Below, piece by piece: positions 1 to 8,183 of a stretch of 64,000 bases of DNA (within the stretch, counting starts at the first letter, position 1; each line of letters opens with the position of its first letter). Source of the DNA: Pluralibacter sp. UBA7423 (GTDB lineage: Bacteria; Pseudomonadota; Gammaproteobacteria; Enterobacterales; Enterobacteriaceae); contig DKMD01000018.1 of assembly GCA_002470465.1 (NCBI GenBank), positions 343,292 through 407,291 on the forward strand, written 5' to 3'. Under the pieces are notes generated by a model, which saw only the letters and a program-made list of their open reading frames with translations, had not been told where the DNA came from and did no database searches. A program made the translations under genes and the position numbers.

Positions 1-11
1 CACAATCAGTC

Positions 12-44
12 CCCTCTCCCTGAGGGAGAGGGTTAGGGTGAGGG
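12..44. repeat. GGGAGAGGG palindromic intergenic repeat, copy 1
   Basis: A perfect 10-bp inverted repeat with a one-base centre (CCCTCTCCCT / AGGGAGAGGG, 12-32) is followed by the tail TTAGGGTGAGGG. The same core and tail recur at 58748-58828, and related cores at 35144-35235. It lies just before the flavin transferase gene. No long T-run follows, so it is not an obvious intrinsic terminator. Confidence 0.8.
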
Positions 45-101
45 TCAACCCATCCGGCAAACGCCACCAAAAGAGCCACCACCATGATGAGGGCAACCGC
101 C

Positions 102-1067
102 ATGCCAACAGACGATTCGGTTTACAGCTATTCCGCCGTTCTGATGGGGTCGCCCATCCTGCTGAAGCTCTTCTCCCACAACGAACCGCTGGCTTCCCGC
201 GTATTTGGCCTTATCAAACAGTACGAAGATTTGCTGACCGTTAACCGCGCGCAGTCGCAGGTGATGGATATCAATCACGCTGCCGGGGAACGTCCGGTGG
301 CGGTCAGCCGTCCGGTGTATCAGCTGATTAAATGCGCCAAAGCTGCGAGTATGCTGCCCGGCAGCGCGTTCAACCTGGCGATTGGCCCGCTGGTCAAACG
401 CTGGCGCATTGGTTTTAAAGGCGACAGCGTGCCGCCTGCAAATGAGATTGCGGTCCTGCTGGACGTCACCAGGCCAGAAGACGTCGTGCTCGACGATACC
501 GCGCTGAGCGTGTTCTTAACCCGCAAAGGGATGGAAATCGATCTCGGTGCGATCGCCAAAGGCTACATCGCCGACCGCGTGCGCGATCTTCTGCAAAAAG
601 AGGGCGTGACTGAAGGGCTGATCAATCTGGGCGGCAACGTCCAGACGCTCGGCACGCCGCAGGGCTGCTGGAGCATCGGGCTGAAAAAACCGTTCTCGAA
701 TGCTGATGCGCTGGTGGGTGCGATGGAAATCGCCAACAAATCGGTGGTTACCTCCGGCACCTATGAACGCTACTTCGAGCAGAACGGCCAGCGCTATCAT
801 CACATCCTCGACCCGCAAACGGGTTACCCGCTGGATAACGAACTCGACAGCGTGACCATCATCTCCACCGACTCACTCGACGGTGATATCTGGACCACGC
901 TACTGTACGGTGCGGGCGTGGAGAAGGGCTGCCGGATGCTGAAAGGACGCGAGGATATCGAAGCGATTTTCGTCACCAAAGCGCGGGAAGTGGTGCTTTC
1001 TTCCCGTCGCCAGTTCCGCTTTACCCTGCTCGACGACAGCTATCGCCTTATTGACCGTACTGCTTGA
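102..1067 (+). CDS. FAD:protein FMN transferase, ApbE family, cytoplasmic type
   Basis: ApbE-type flavin transferases attach FMN through a phosphoester bond to Thr/Ser of target proteins, using FAD. Family motifs seen are an IDLGAIAKGYIAD block, LINLGGN, SVVTSGTYERY and the late HHILDPQTGYP motif. I prefer the ATG at 102 to the one at 84, because GAGGG lies 8 nt upstream of it; this gives 321 residues. There is no signal peptide or lipobox, unlike the exported lipoprotein form, so the enzyme should act in the cytosol. The 3' end overlaps convergent dcuR by 20 bp. The neighbouring fumarate sensor pair suggests a target in C4-dicarboxylate or fumarate metabolism, probably left of the window; that target is inferred. 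Confidence 0.88.
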   Translation: MPTDDSVYSYSAVLMGSPILLKLFSHNEPLASRVFGLIKQYEDLLTVNRAQSQVMDINHAAGERPVAVSRPVYQLIKCAKAASMLPGSAFNLAIGPLVKRWRIGFKGDSVPPANEIAVLLDVTRPEDVVLDDTALSVFLTRKGMEIDLGAIAKGYIADRVRDLLQKEGVTEGLINLGGNVQTLGTPQGCWSIGLKKPFSNADALVGAMEIANKSVVTSGTYERYFEQNGQRYHHILDPQTGYPLDNELDSVTIISTDSLDGDIWTTLLYGAGVEKGCRMLKGREDIEAIFVTKAREVVLSSRRQFRFTLLDDSYRLIDRTA

Positions 1068-1767
1068 GCAGGCCGTACTGTTCCGCCACAAGACGATAGC
1101 GATAGACCGGCCGCCCGGTGGCGCCGTAGTGAATGCTGGTGAACAGAATGTTGATCTGCGCCAGCCAAATCAGATACTTCCTGCATGATACCCGCGAAAT
1201 ATTGACCGCATTTGCCAGATCGTCGGTCGAAAACTCCGTGCCCGGATGGGCGTCAATCCACTGGCAAATGGTGCGCAGCGTCTGTGGCGTTAAGCCTTTC
1301 GGCAGCTTTTTGCTGTCGGCCACTTCCGGCGTGCCGCCGTGCAGTAGCCTGTCCACGTCAGCCTGCTCGTAATAAGCGTGCGCCCCCATCAGGTTTTTCT
1401 TCTCACGCCAGGCGGTAAGCGCCTCTTCAAACCGCGGGAACTGGAAGGGCTTGATCAGGTAATCGACCACGCCGTAGTGAATGGAGGTCTGGATCGTCGC
1501 GGCGTCGGCGGCAGAGGAGATCATGATCACATCAATCGCCCGCCCGGAGGCGCGGATCGCCGGCAGCAGATCCAGACCGTTGTCCTGCTGCATGTAGACA
1601 TCCAGCAGGACCAGATCGATATCCAGCGCGGGATCGTTGACCATCAGCGTAGCCTGCGCCAGCGTGGAAGCGGTGCCGCAGCAGTGAAAACCGGGCACCC
1701 GGGCAACATACATCCGGTTCAGCTCGGTGACCATCGCGTCGTCATCAACAATTAATACATTTATCAC
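1048..1767 (-). CDS. dcuR: Response regulator DcuR (C4-dicarboxylate two-component system)
   Basis: The 239 residues match E. coli DcuR in length and almost throughout in sequence (MINVLIVDDDAMV start, LLLDVYMQ phosphoacceptor region, LPKGLTPQTL linker, LLKQYGQ end). It has an N-terminal receiver domain with the acidic DDD pocket and a conserved Lys in YLIKPF, then a C-terminal CitB-type helix-turn-helix. In E. coli it activates dcuB, fumB and frdABCD when DcuS senses fumarate or related acids. The start is GTG at 1767, overlapping the dcuS TGA as GTGA, so the two genes are translationally coupled. No dcuB gene is adjacent in this window. Confidence 0.95.
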   Translation of the reverse strand: MINVLIVDDDAMVTELNRMYVARVPGFHCCGTASTLAQATLMVNDPALDIDLVLLDVYMQQDNGLDLLPAIRASGRAIDVIMISSAADAATIQTSIHYGVVDYLIKPFQFPRFEEALTAWREKKNLMGAHAYYEQADVDRLLHGGTPEVADSKKLPKGLTPQTLRTICQWIDAHPGTEFSTDDLANAVNISRVSCRKYLIWLAQINILFTSIHYGATGRPVYRYRLVAEQYGLLKQYGQ

Positions 1768-3383
1768 GCACTCTTCCTTTCACTGTCCCACGGGAGACTG
1801 ACAAAAAATTGGGTAAACACGCCGGGCTCGGATTCTACCGTAATCGTTCCGCCCAGTTCATCTAACTGCTGGCTGGCAAGGAACAGGCCGACGCCCCGGT
1901 TCTCGCCTTTGGTGGAGAAGCCCTTGGCGAAAATGGCCTCCAGATTGGCTTCGGGAATGCCGGGGCCGTCGTCACTGACTTCAATGGTCAGCCAGCCTTG
2001 CTGATAATGCATCAGCAGGCTCACTTCGCCTTCTTCCTGCTGGCTCATGGCGTCCAGCGCGTTTTCAATCAGGTTGCCGAGCACCGTCACCAGCACCGTC
2101 ACCTGTTTTTCATTCGGGTTATCCGGCACCAGGCTTTCATCGGCCAGCTGGAGGCTAAAGCCACGCTCTTTTGCCCGGTTGATTTTGCCGATCAGGAAGC
2201 CTGCCACCACCGGTGATTTCACCCGATGCTGAATGGCGCCGATATCGGTCTGATACGTCTGCGCGGTCTGCAATACGTACTCTTCAAGCTTATCGTAACT
2301 TTTCATGCTGAGCAGGCCAAGGATCACGTGCAGCTTGTTCATGAACTCGTGCGAGGTGGTGCGCAGGGCATCGACGTAGTTGACCATGCCGTCAAGACGC
2401 TGCATCAGCTGGCTGACTTCGGTTTTATCGCGGAAGGTGCTGATCGCGCCAATGACGCGACCCTGGCTGCGAACGGGCACGGTATTGCTGAGCAGCAGGC
2501 GACCGTTGCAGCCGAGCTCTCTGTCCTGAATGGGTTCGCCGCTGGCGACCACTTCGGTGAGGTTGTTGAGCAGCTGGGCCTGGCCCGGCTCGCCCTGGGC
2601 AATGCTTGATGAGGAGAGCAAAATCTGGCGAGCGGCGTGGTTTATCACCGTCACGCGACCCTGGGCGTCCACCGCCATCACGCCTTCCTTCAGCGACTGG
2701 AGCATCGCCTGGCGCTGCTGAAAGAGGCTTGAAAGCTCGGATGGCTCAAGGCCCAGCAGCTCACGCTTGAGCACCCACACCAGAAAACAGATGCCGATGC
2801 TCCCGACGACCATGCTGAACAGGACGCTCCAGATCACGCCCCAGCGTCCGCGGCTTATCTGTTCATCCACTTTGCTGAGCGAAATGCCGATGGCCACCAC
2901 GCCAATCTGCCGGTGATTATCGTCATAGACGGGCGTAAACACGCGTAGCGCTTCGGCCAGCACGCCGTGGTTAATCGCCACGCTCTCGTGACCTGCCAGC
3001 GCCGGGTGGAGATCGTCGCCGATAAAGGGTTTGCCGATGAGGGTGTTATCCGGGTGCGAATAGCGAATGCCGCGCATGTCCGTTACCACGGCGAACAGCA
3101 GATCGTTGCGCGCCTGCACCGCGTGAGCGAGCGGCGCGATGGGGCTATCCTGCGGCGGCTGAAGCAGGCCCCGTTTTACTTCGGGGGAATCCGCCAGCGT
3201 TCTCGCCACCGCCAGCGCCGTTTCTTTTACGCCATCGCGCGTGGCGTTGCCAATCTGTCCGAGCCACAGGGCCCAGACGAGGATCAGCACCGTGCCTACC
3301 ACGCTGCAAACCATCAACGTCACCAGGGTACTGAGTTTCATCCGCCGCTTTAGCGGGGCGGCGGCGAGGGGGGAATCGCTCAT
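1764..3383 (-). CDS. dcuS: Sensor histidine kinase DcuS (fumarate/C4-dicarboxylate sensor)
   Basis: This 539-residue protein is collinear with E. coli DcuS. A first membrane helix (about 15-40) is followed by a periplasmic PAS/Cache sensor containing VTDMRGIRYSHP and INHGVLAEALRVFTPVYD, a second helix (about 180-205), a cytoplasmic PAS domain, a dimerisation helix with the phospho-acceptor region SHEFMNKLHVILG, and an HATPase domain with NLIENALDA and DDGPGIP. It senses external fumarate, succinate, malate or citrate and phosphorylates DcuR. It is the first gene of the dcuS-dcuR pair. Its 172-bp upstream gap is shared with the divergent SIS-protein gene. Confidence 0.95.
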   Translation of the reverse strand: MSDSPLAAAPLKRRMKLSTLVTLMVCSVVGTVLILVWALWLGQIGNATRDGVKETALAVARTLADSPEVKRGLLQPPQDSPIAPLAHAVQARNDLLFAVVTDMRGIRYSHPDNTLIGKPFIGDDLHPALAGHESVAINHGVLAEALRVFTPVYDDNHRQIGVVAIGISLSKVDEQISRGRWGVIWSVLFSMVVGSIGICFLVWVLKRELLGLEPSELSSLFQQRQAMLQSLKEGVMAVDAQGRVTVINHAARQILLSSSSIAQGEPGQAQLLNNLTEVVASGEPIQDRELGCNGRLLLSNTVPVRSQGRVIGAISTFRDKTEVSQLMQRLDGMVNYVDALRTTSHEFMNKLHVILGLLSMKSYDKLEEYVLQTAQTYQTDIGAIQHRVKSPVVAGFLIGKINRAKERGFSLQLADESLVPDNPNEKQVTVLVTVLGNLIENALDAMSQQEEGEVSLLMHYQQGWLTIEVSDDGPGIPEANLEAIFAKGFSTKGENRGVGLFLASQQLDELGGTITVESEPGVFTQFFVSLPWDSERKSA

Positions 3384-3517
3384 GTCGATCTCACGGCTAA
3401 CCTCAAAGGGGTAATTATCGCCGCCGGGGCAGATTTTTTAAAGCCGCGTAAAAAAAAGGAAATTTACCATGCGGGCGGGGAAGCGTGACGGCACTCGCAG
3501 GCTGTCGCTCAGAATAA

Positions 3518-3534
3518 CCTTATAGTGAATAAGG
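3518..3534. promoter_or_regulatory. Inverted repeat over a possible -10 element
   Basis: CCTTAT-N5-ATAAGG is a perfect 6-bp inverted repeat whose left half covers TATAGT, a plausible -10 hexamer for the gene starting at 3556. No clear -35 was seen. It may be an operator or chance; the regulator is unknown. Confidence 0.3.
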
Positions 3535-3555
3535 ACGCTAACCAAGGAGGTTGTC

Positions 3556-4473
3556 ATGAGCATTAAGCCAATGAGTTCTGCGATGGAACGTCGCAACGCC
3601 GAAACCACCGGGATCGACAAGCTTTCGACCCACGATATGCTGGCGATGATCAACAGGGAAGACCGACTGGTCACCGATGCCATTGCCGCCTGTTTGCCGG
3701 AGATAACCCGTCTGGTGGACAACGCGACGGCAACGCTGAGCCGCGGTGGCCGCGTGATACTGGCTGGTGCAGGCGCATCGGGCCGTGCGGCCGTGCTGGC
3801 GGCGGGGGAATTTGCGCCGGACAATAAGCACTCGCTGCTGGCGCTGATGGCGGGCGGGCTGCAGTCGATGGTGCAAACCTCGGAGCTGGCGGCTGCAGAT
3901 TACGATCGCGGGGTAAAAGATCTGGAAGCGATTGCCTTTAGCAACAACGACATGCTGATCGGCCTGAGCATCAGCGGTAAAACGCCGTGGGTCTGGGGCG
4001 CGCTGCGCCATGCGTGGTCGTTGGGTGCGAGAGTGGCAATAGTGACTCAGGATGCCAGCAGCGAAGCTGCTCAGTTAGCGGATATCGCCGTCGTGCCGCC
4101 AACCGGGCCGGAGGTTGTCGCCGGGTATAACAACCCGAAAGCGCAGCTGGCGCAAAAACAGATCCTCACCATGCTGACCACCGGGATAGCGATCCGCAGC
4201 GGGCGCGTTTACAGCAACCTGCGGGTTGACGTGCAGGGTAACACCACGCGCTGGCAGGAGCGGCAGATTGCCCTCGTGATGGAATTGACCGGCTGCCCGC
4301 GCGCGCAGGCGAAAGTCGCGCTGGCGAACGGCAACAACCATTGCCGTACGGCAATCCTGAGTATCATGACCGGGCTCGACGCCTGGCGCTCGCGTGAGCT
4401 GTTAAGTGACAACAACGACAACCTGCGTTTAGCGTTAATGGAGGCGCAGGAGAAGCAGTTGCACAACGCCTGA
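3556..4473 (+). CDS. SIS-domain protein of the MurQ/GCKR family
   Basis: This 305-residue protein aligns along its length with N-acetylmuramate-6-phosphate etherase MurQ, which cleaves the lactyl ether of MurNAc-6-P in cell-wall recycling. The SIS sugar-phosphate loop reads ILAGAGASGRAAVLAAGEF, and a Glu lies at each of the two positions expected for the catalytic acids (AAGEFAP and TSELAAADY). GPEVVAGYNNPKAQLAQK corresponds to the MurQ GPEVV segment. Identity with E. coli MurQ is only moderate and the usual partner murP is absent, so it may act on another sugar phosphate. The start is fixed by AAGGAGG 5 nt upstream of ATG. An intrinsic terminator follows, suggesting a single-gene unit. Confidence 0.75.
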   Translation: MSIKPMSSAMERRNAETTGIDKLSTHDMLAMINREDRLVTDAIAACLPEITRLVDNATATLSRGGRVILAGAGASGRAAVLAAGEFAPDNKHSLLALMAGGLQSMVQTSELAAADYDRGVKDLEAIAFSNNDMLIGLSISGKTPWVWGALRHAWSLGARVAIVTQDASSEAAQLADIAVVPPTGPEVVAGYNNPKAQLAQKQILTMLTTGIAIRSGRVYSNLRVDVQGNTTRWQERQIALVMELTGCPRAQAKVALANGNNHCRTAILSIMTGLDAWRSRELLSDNNDNLRLALMEAQEKQLHNA

Positions 4474-4507
4474 CAGCCTGCCCGACGGGCCCGGTAAGGC
4501 AAACAGC

Positions 4508-4537
4508 AAAAATCCTCTCCCGAGAGGATTTTTTTTT
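4508..4537 (+). terminator. Rho-independent terminator after the SIS gene
   Basis: A hairpin AATCCTCTC-CC-GAGAGGATT (4511-4530) is followed directly by a run of seven T. It ends the transcript of the SIS-protein gene. Confidence 0.85.
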
Positions 4538-4696
4538 GTATCAGCCTCCCTCGCCATGTGGCAGGTTGGCCGGGGAGAGGGCATCAGGCCGCACAGCTTA
4601 CCTGCAGACGACACCTGCTTACCTCCATTCTAAAAACCGCTCAATACCTGATTTCCATCCATTCTCCCCGTGAATGTTTATGCTTGAAGAAATAAA

Positions 4697-4715
4697 GATA
4701 ATACGTATAGTTCTC
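4697..4715. promoter_or_regulatory. Possible Fur box upstream of the lipoprotein gene
   Basis: GATAATACGTATAGTTCTC matches about 12 of 19 positions of the Fur consensus, including a perfect GATAAT half. It lies about 40 bp upstream of a gene paired with a siderophore-type receptor, where iron control is expected. The rest of 4538-4696 holds a diverged CCCTCGCC/GGGGAGAGGG repeat (about 4545-4580) and nothing else I recognise. Confidence 0.4.
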
Positions 4716-4752
4716 ATTCTCTTTTTTATTTATCTTTTGAAGGGAACTTTTC

Positions 4753-5826
4753 ATGAAACGTCAACTCACCGCGATGGCACTGGCCTTCATTCTGGCGGGC
4801 TGTGCTGCGCAGAGCACGAAAGCCCCGCAACCCGCACCGCAGCTACAGGCTGCCGCACAAGCTGAGCAGCTGATCCAGCGCGATCTTGCCGATGGCCTGT
4901 ACGAAATGGCGCTGAGCCCGAAAGGCGATGCGCTGTATGTTTCCAGCGCTGAAGGCTTTAAGGACGTGCAGGGCGGGGTGGTGTATAAGCTCGACCCACA
5001 GACGCTGAAGACCCTCGGCGCGAGCCACACGGATCTGAAAAACTTCGGCATGACGATTTCTGACGACGGCCAGACGGTCTACGTCACTAACTCGCTGGAC
5101 GGCGGCATCAGCGCGCTGAACACCGCTGACGGCAAGGTAAAAGCACGCCTGCTGTTCCCGGAGCGTAACGAAAAAGGGCTGCCGTACGGCGCACGCCAGG
5201 TGCTGCTGCATAACGACACGCTGTATGTAGGTGCGGTGGCCGATCCGGCGGTGATTTGGGTGGTGGACGCGAAAACGCTCAAATTAAAAAACCGTATCAA
5301 AAACACCGGCAAATGGATGACCGGGCTGCACTATTCGGCCAGTACCGGACGCATATATGCGGCTAACGGCGGTGGGGAAATCCTGGTCATCAATCCACGC
5401 AACAACCGCATTGAGCATCGCTGGAAGCCGCTGGGCGACAAACCTGCGCTGCTGCTGAACATCGCCGAAGACAGCGACACCGGCCGCCTGTTCGTTACCG
5501 ACAACTCAAAAGCCAAAACGACGCTGGTGCTGGATATCCATAGCGGCAAGGTAATTAAGCAGCTGGATATCGGTGATTCGCTTGGGGTGGTGTTTAACCC
5601 GAAACGTCACGAACTGTACGTGTCACAGCGCGAATCTGGCAAAGTGCTGAGCCTCGATGCCACCTCTTATGCGGTGAAAAAGAGTTGGGATCTGAAGCCG
5701 AATCCAAACAGCCTGCTGCTCTCCGCCGATGGCCAGACGCTGTATGTCACCGTCAAGCAGGCCTTCAATAAAGATCACTCGACCGATGGGCCCGATCGCG
5801 TCGTGCGCATCGCGCTGAATCACTAA
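4753..5826 (+). CDS. YncE-like beta-propeller lipoprotein
   Basis: The 357-residue protein opens with a lipoprotein signal (MKRQLTAMALAFILAGC; lipobox LAGC, acylated Cys at residue 17). The rest is a seven-bladed propeller of the YncE type, with repeated blades such as LSPKGDALYVSSAEG, ISDDGQTVYVTNSLDGG and FNPKRHELYVSQRESGKV. It aligns over its length with E. coli YncE, which is periplasmic and not lipidated, and which also sits beside a TonB-dependent receptor (YncD). The start is supported by AAGGGAA upstream. The receptor gene follows after a hairpin. The role is unproven; a substrate-handling partner of the receptor is the likeliest reading. Confidence 0.8.
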   Translation: MKRQLTAMALAFILAGCAAQSTKAPQPAPQLQAAAQAEQLIQRDLADGLYEMALSPKGDALYVSSAEGFKDVQGGVVYKLDPQTLKTLGASHTDLKNFGMTISDDGQTVYVTNSLDGGISALNTADGKVKARLLFPERNEKGLPYGARQVLLHNDTLYVGAVADPAVIWVVDAKTLKLKNRIKNTGKWMTGLHYSASTGRIYAANGGGEILVINPRNNRIEHRWKPLGDKPALLLNIAEDSDTGRLFVTDNSKAKTTLVLDIHSGKVIKQLDIGDSLGVVFNPKRHELYVSQRESGKVLSLDATSYAVKKSWDLKPNPNSLLLSADGQTLYVTVKQAFNKDHSTDGPDRVVRIALNH

Positions 5827-5833
5827 AAAAACC

Positions 5834-5858
5834 GGCCCGGCAACGGGCCATTTTGTTT
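5834..5858 (+). terminator. Intercistronic hairpin with T-rich tail
   Basis: GGCCCG-GCAA-CGGGCC forms a 6-bp stem closed by a GNRA-type tetraloop, followed by ATTTTGTTT. It lies between the lipoprotein stop and the receptor start 35 nt further on, so it may terminate or attenuate read-through into the receptor gene. Confidence 0.6.
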
Positions 5859-5883
5859 CACTTAGCCTCGTTAAAAGTCAATT

Positions 5884-8079
5884 ATGCACAACACCAACTT
5901 TACGGCGTTTCGTAAAACGCTGCTCGCGCTTGCCATTGGCGCGGTTTCACACTCCGCTCTTGCGGCGGACACCTCAACCCCTGGCCCGAAAAAAGGCGAA
6001 GAAACCATGGTGGTTCAGGCCACCGAAGGCAGCGATTTTAAAGCAGGCGGCAACGATCTGGTGCCTGCGTTCCTCGACGGACAGGTTGCCCACGGCGGAC
6101 GAATGGGGATGCTCGGTGAGCAGAACGCCATGGACGTCCCGTTCAACGTTATCGGCTATACCTCGAAGCTGGTAAAAGATCAGCAGGCGAAAACCATCGC
6201 TGACGTGGTCAGCAACGATGCCAGCGTGCAGCCCGTGCAGGGCTACGGCAACTTTGCGGAAACCTACAAAATTCGCGGCTTCGAACTCGACGGCGATGAT
6301 ATGACGATGGGCGGCCTGCCGGGCGTGGTGCCGCGTCAGGTGATGGATACCCAGATGCTTGAGCGCGTGGAAATCTTCAAGGGCGCGAACGGCCTGATGA
6401 ACGGCGCGGCGGGTAGCGGCGTCGGTGGGATGATCAACCTTGAGCCGAAACGTGCGGAAGATGCGCCAAACGCCAGCGTCGGCGTGGATTATACCTCCGA
6501 TTCTCAGGTCGGCGGCACGGTTGACGTGGGCCGTCGCTTTGGCGACAGCAACCAGTTCGGCGCGCGCGTGAACCTCGTGCATCGCGAAGGTGAAACGGCG
6601 ATCGATGCCGATAAGCGCCGCACAACGCTGGCTTCTCTGGGGCTGGATTACCGTGGAGATCGCCTGCGTACTTCACTCGATTTAGGCTATCAGAAGAAAA
6701 CCTTCCACGGCGGCGAGATGGGGCTCAACATCACCGGCGTGAACTTCATTCCCGAGGTGCCGGACACAACGAAAAACTACAGCCAGAAGTGGGGCTACAG
6801 CGACATTGAAAGCGAGTTCGGCATGGCGAAGGCCGAATACGATCTGACCAGCAACTGGACGACCTACGCGGCGTTCGGTGGGCAGCACTCCCATGAAATC
6901 GGCAGCTACTCGGCGCCGAAGCTGATTGACGAAAGCGGTGACGCCACCGTCGGGCGCCTCGATACCAACCGCATTATCGATGCGTGGAGCGGCATGGGCG
7001 GCCTGCGCGGTAACTTCGACACAGGCCCGGTATCGCACCAGGTGAACGTTGGCTATTCCGCGCAGATCAAAACGGATAAAACCGCGTGGCGCATGTCGGC
7101 CAACAACCCGACCACCAACATTTACGATAACCACGATGTTGCCAAACCGGACAACGCCTATTTCGGCGGAGACTACTACGACCCGCTGACGACCGCCCGC
7201 AGCCGCACGCAAGGTTGGCTGCTGAGCGACACGCTGGGCTTCTTCGACGACCAGGTGCTGCTGACGGGCGCTGCACGTCATCAGAAAGTGGTGGTGCGCA
7301 ACTACAGCAATGTTACGGGCCTCGAAGATACCTCTTCCCGCTACACCGAAAGCCGCTGGACGCCAACTTACGGCATCGTCTACAAGCCGTGGAAAGAGAT
7401 TTCACTTTATGCCAACCACACCGAAGCGCTGCAGCCGGGCGATAACGCGCCGAAAGGCGCGGCGAACTACGGCGAAAGCATGGGGATCCTGCATTCGAAG
7501 CAGAATGAAGTGGGCGTGAAGATGGACTACGAGCGCGTGGGCGGATCGCTTGCGCTGTTCGAAATCAAAAAGCCGTCGGCATTGCTGAACGGCGACAACA
7601 AATACGTGCTGGACGGTGAGCAGCGTAACCGCGGTATTGAGCTGAACGTGTTTGGTGAACCGGTGCTCGGCCTGCGCCTGAACGGCAGTACAACCTGGCT
7701 CGATCCGAAGATGACCAAAACCGCTGGTGGCACCAACGACGGCAACGACGCGATTGGCGTCTCCCGCTTCTACGCGGTGCTTGGCGGCGAGTATGACATC
7801 AAGCCGATTGAAGGCCTGACCGCAACGGCCAAAGTGAACTATACAGGTTCACAGTATGCAGACGCGGCAAACACTAAAAAGCTCGACAGCTACACTACGC
7901 TCGATCTTGGCGTGCGCTACCGTATGCGCGTCAACGCTGACCAGAACGACATGGTCTGGCGTGTGGGCGTGGATAACGTCACTAATGAGAAATACTGGTC
8001 CGGTGTGGAGAGCTACGGCACCTACATCTTCCAGGGCGAACCGCGCACCGTGAAGGTGACGATGAGCTACGATTTCTGA
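5884..8079 (+). CDS. TonB-dependent siderophore receptor
   Basis: This is a 731-residue outer-membrane receptor. A signal peptide ends near SALAAD (about residue 28), a TonB-box-like EETMVVQA follows at about 40, then the plug domain (AKTIADVVSNDASV, YKIRGFELDGDDMT, LERVEIFKGANGLMNG) and a 22-strand barrel ending in aromatic F (VKVTMSYDF). The plug resembles ferrichrome/pyoverdine-class receptors (FcuA, FpvA type) more than FepA or YncD. It imports a ferric siderophore or another TonB substrate; the ligand cannot be read from sequence. No strong Shine-Dalgarno precedes the ATG. It is probably expressed with the upstream lipoprotein, subject to the hairpin between them. Confidence 0.88.
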   Translation: MHNTNFTAFRKTLLALAIGAVSHSALAADTSTPGPKKGEETMVVQATEGSDFKAGGNDLVPAFLDGQVAHGGRMGMLGEQNAMDVPFNVIGYTSKLVKDQQAKTIADVVSNDASVQPVQGYGNFAETYKIRGFELDGDDMTMGGLPGVVPRQVMDTQMLERVEIFKGANGLMNGAAGSGVGGMINLEPKRAEDAPNASVGVDYTSDSQVGGTVDVGRRFGDSNQFGARVNLVHREGETAIDADKRRTTLASLGLDYRGDRLRTSLDLGYQKKTFHGGEMGLNITGVNFIPEVPDTTKNYSQKWGYSDIESEFGMAKAEYDLTSNWTTYAAFGGQHSHEIGSYSAPKLIDESGDATVGRLDTNRIIDAWSGMGGLRGNFDTGPVSHQVNVGYSAQIKTDKTAWRMSANNPTTNIYDNHDVAKPDNAYFGGDYYDPLTTARSRTQGWLLSDTLGFFDDQVLLTGAARHQKVVVRNYSNVTGLEDTSSRYTESRWTPTYGIVYKPWKEISLYANHTEALQPGDNAPKGAANYGESMGILHSKQNEVGVKMDYERVGGSLALFEIKKPSALLNGDNKYVLDGEQRNRGIELNVFGEPVLGLRLNGSTTWLDPKMTKTAGGTNDGNDAIGVSRFYAVLGGEYDIKPIEGLTATAKVNYTGSQYADAANTKKLDSYTTLDLGVRYRMRVNADQNDMVWRVGVDNVTNEKYWSGVESYGTYIFQGEPRTVKVTMSYDF

Positions 8080-8183
8080 TGTGACCCTCGTCCCGGCGGG
8101 ATGACTCGCCGGGGCGGAACTTGCGACATCGTGGATGAAGTGTTAAAAGGTGCCCCTTCTGAAAAATGCGACAGGGGAACGAC

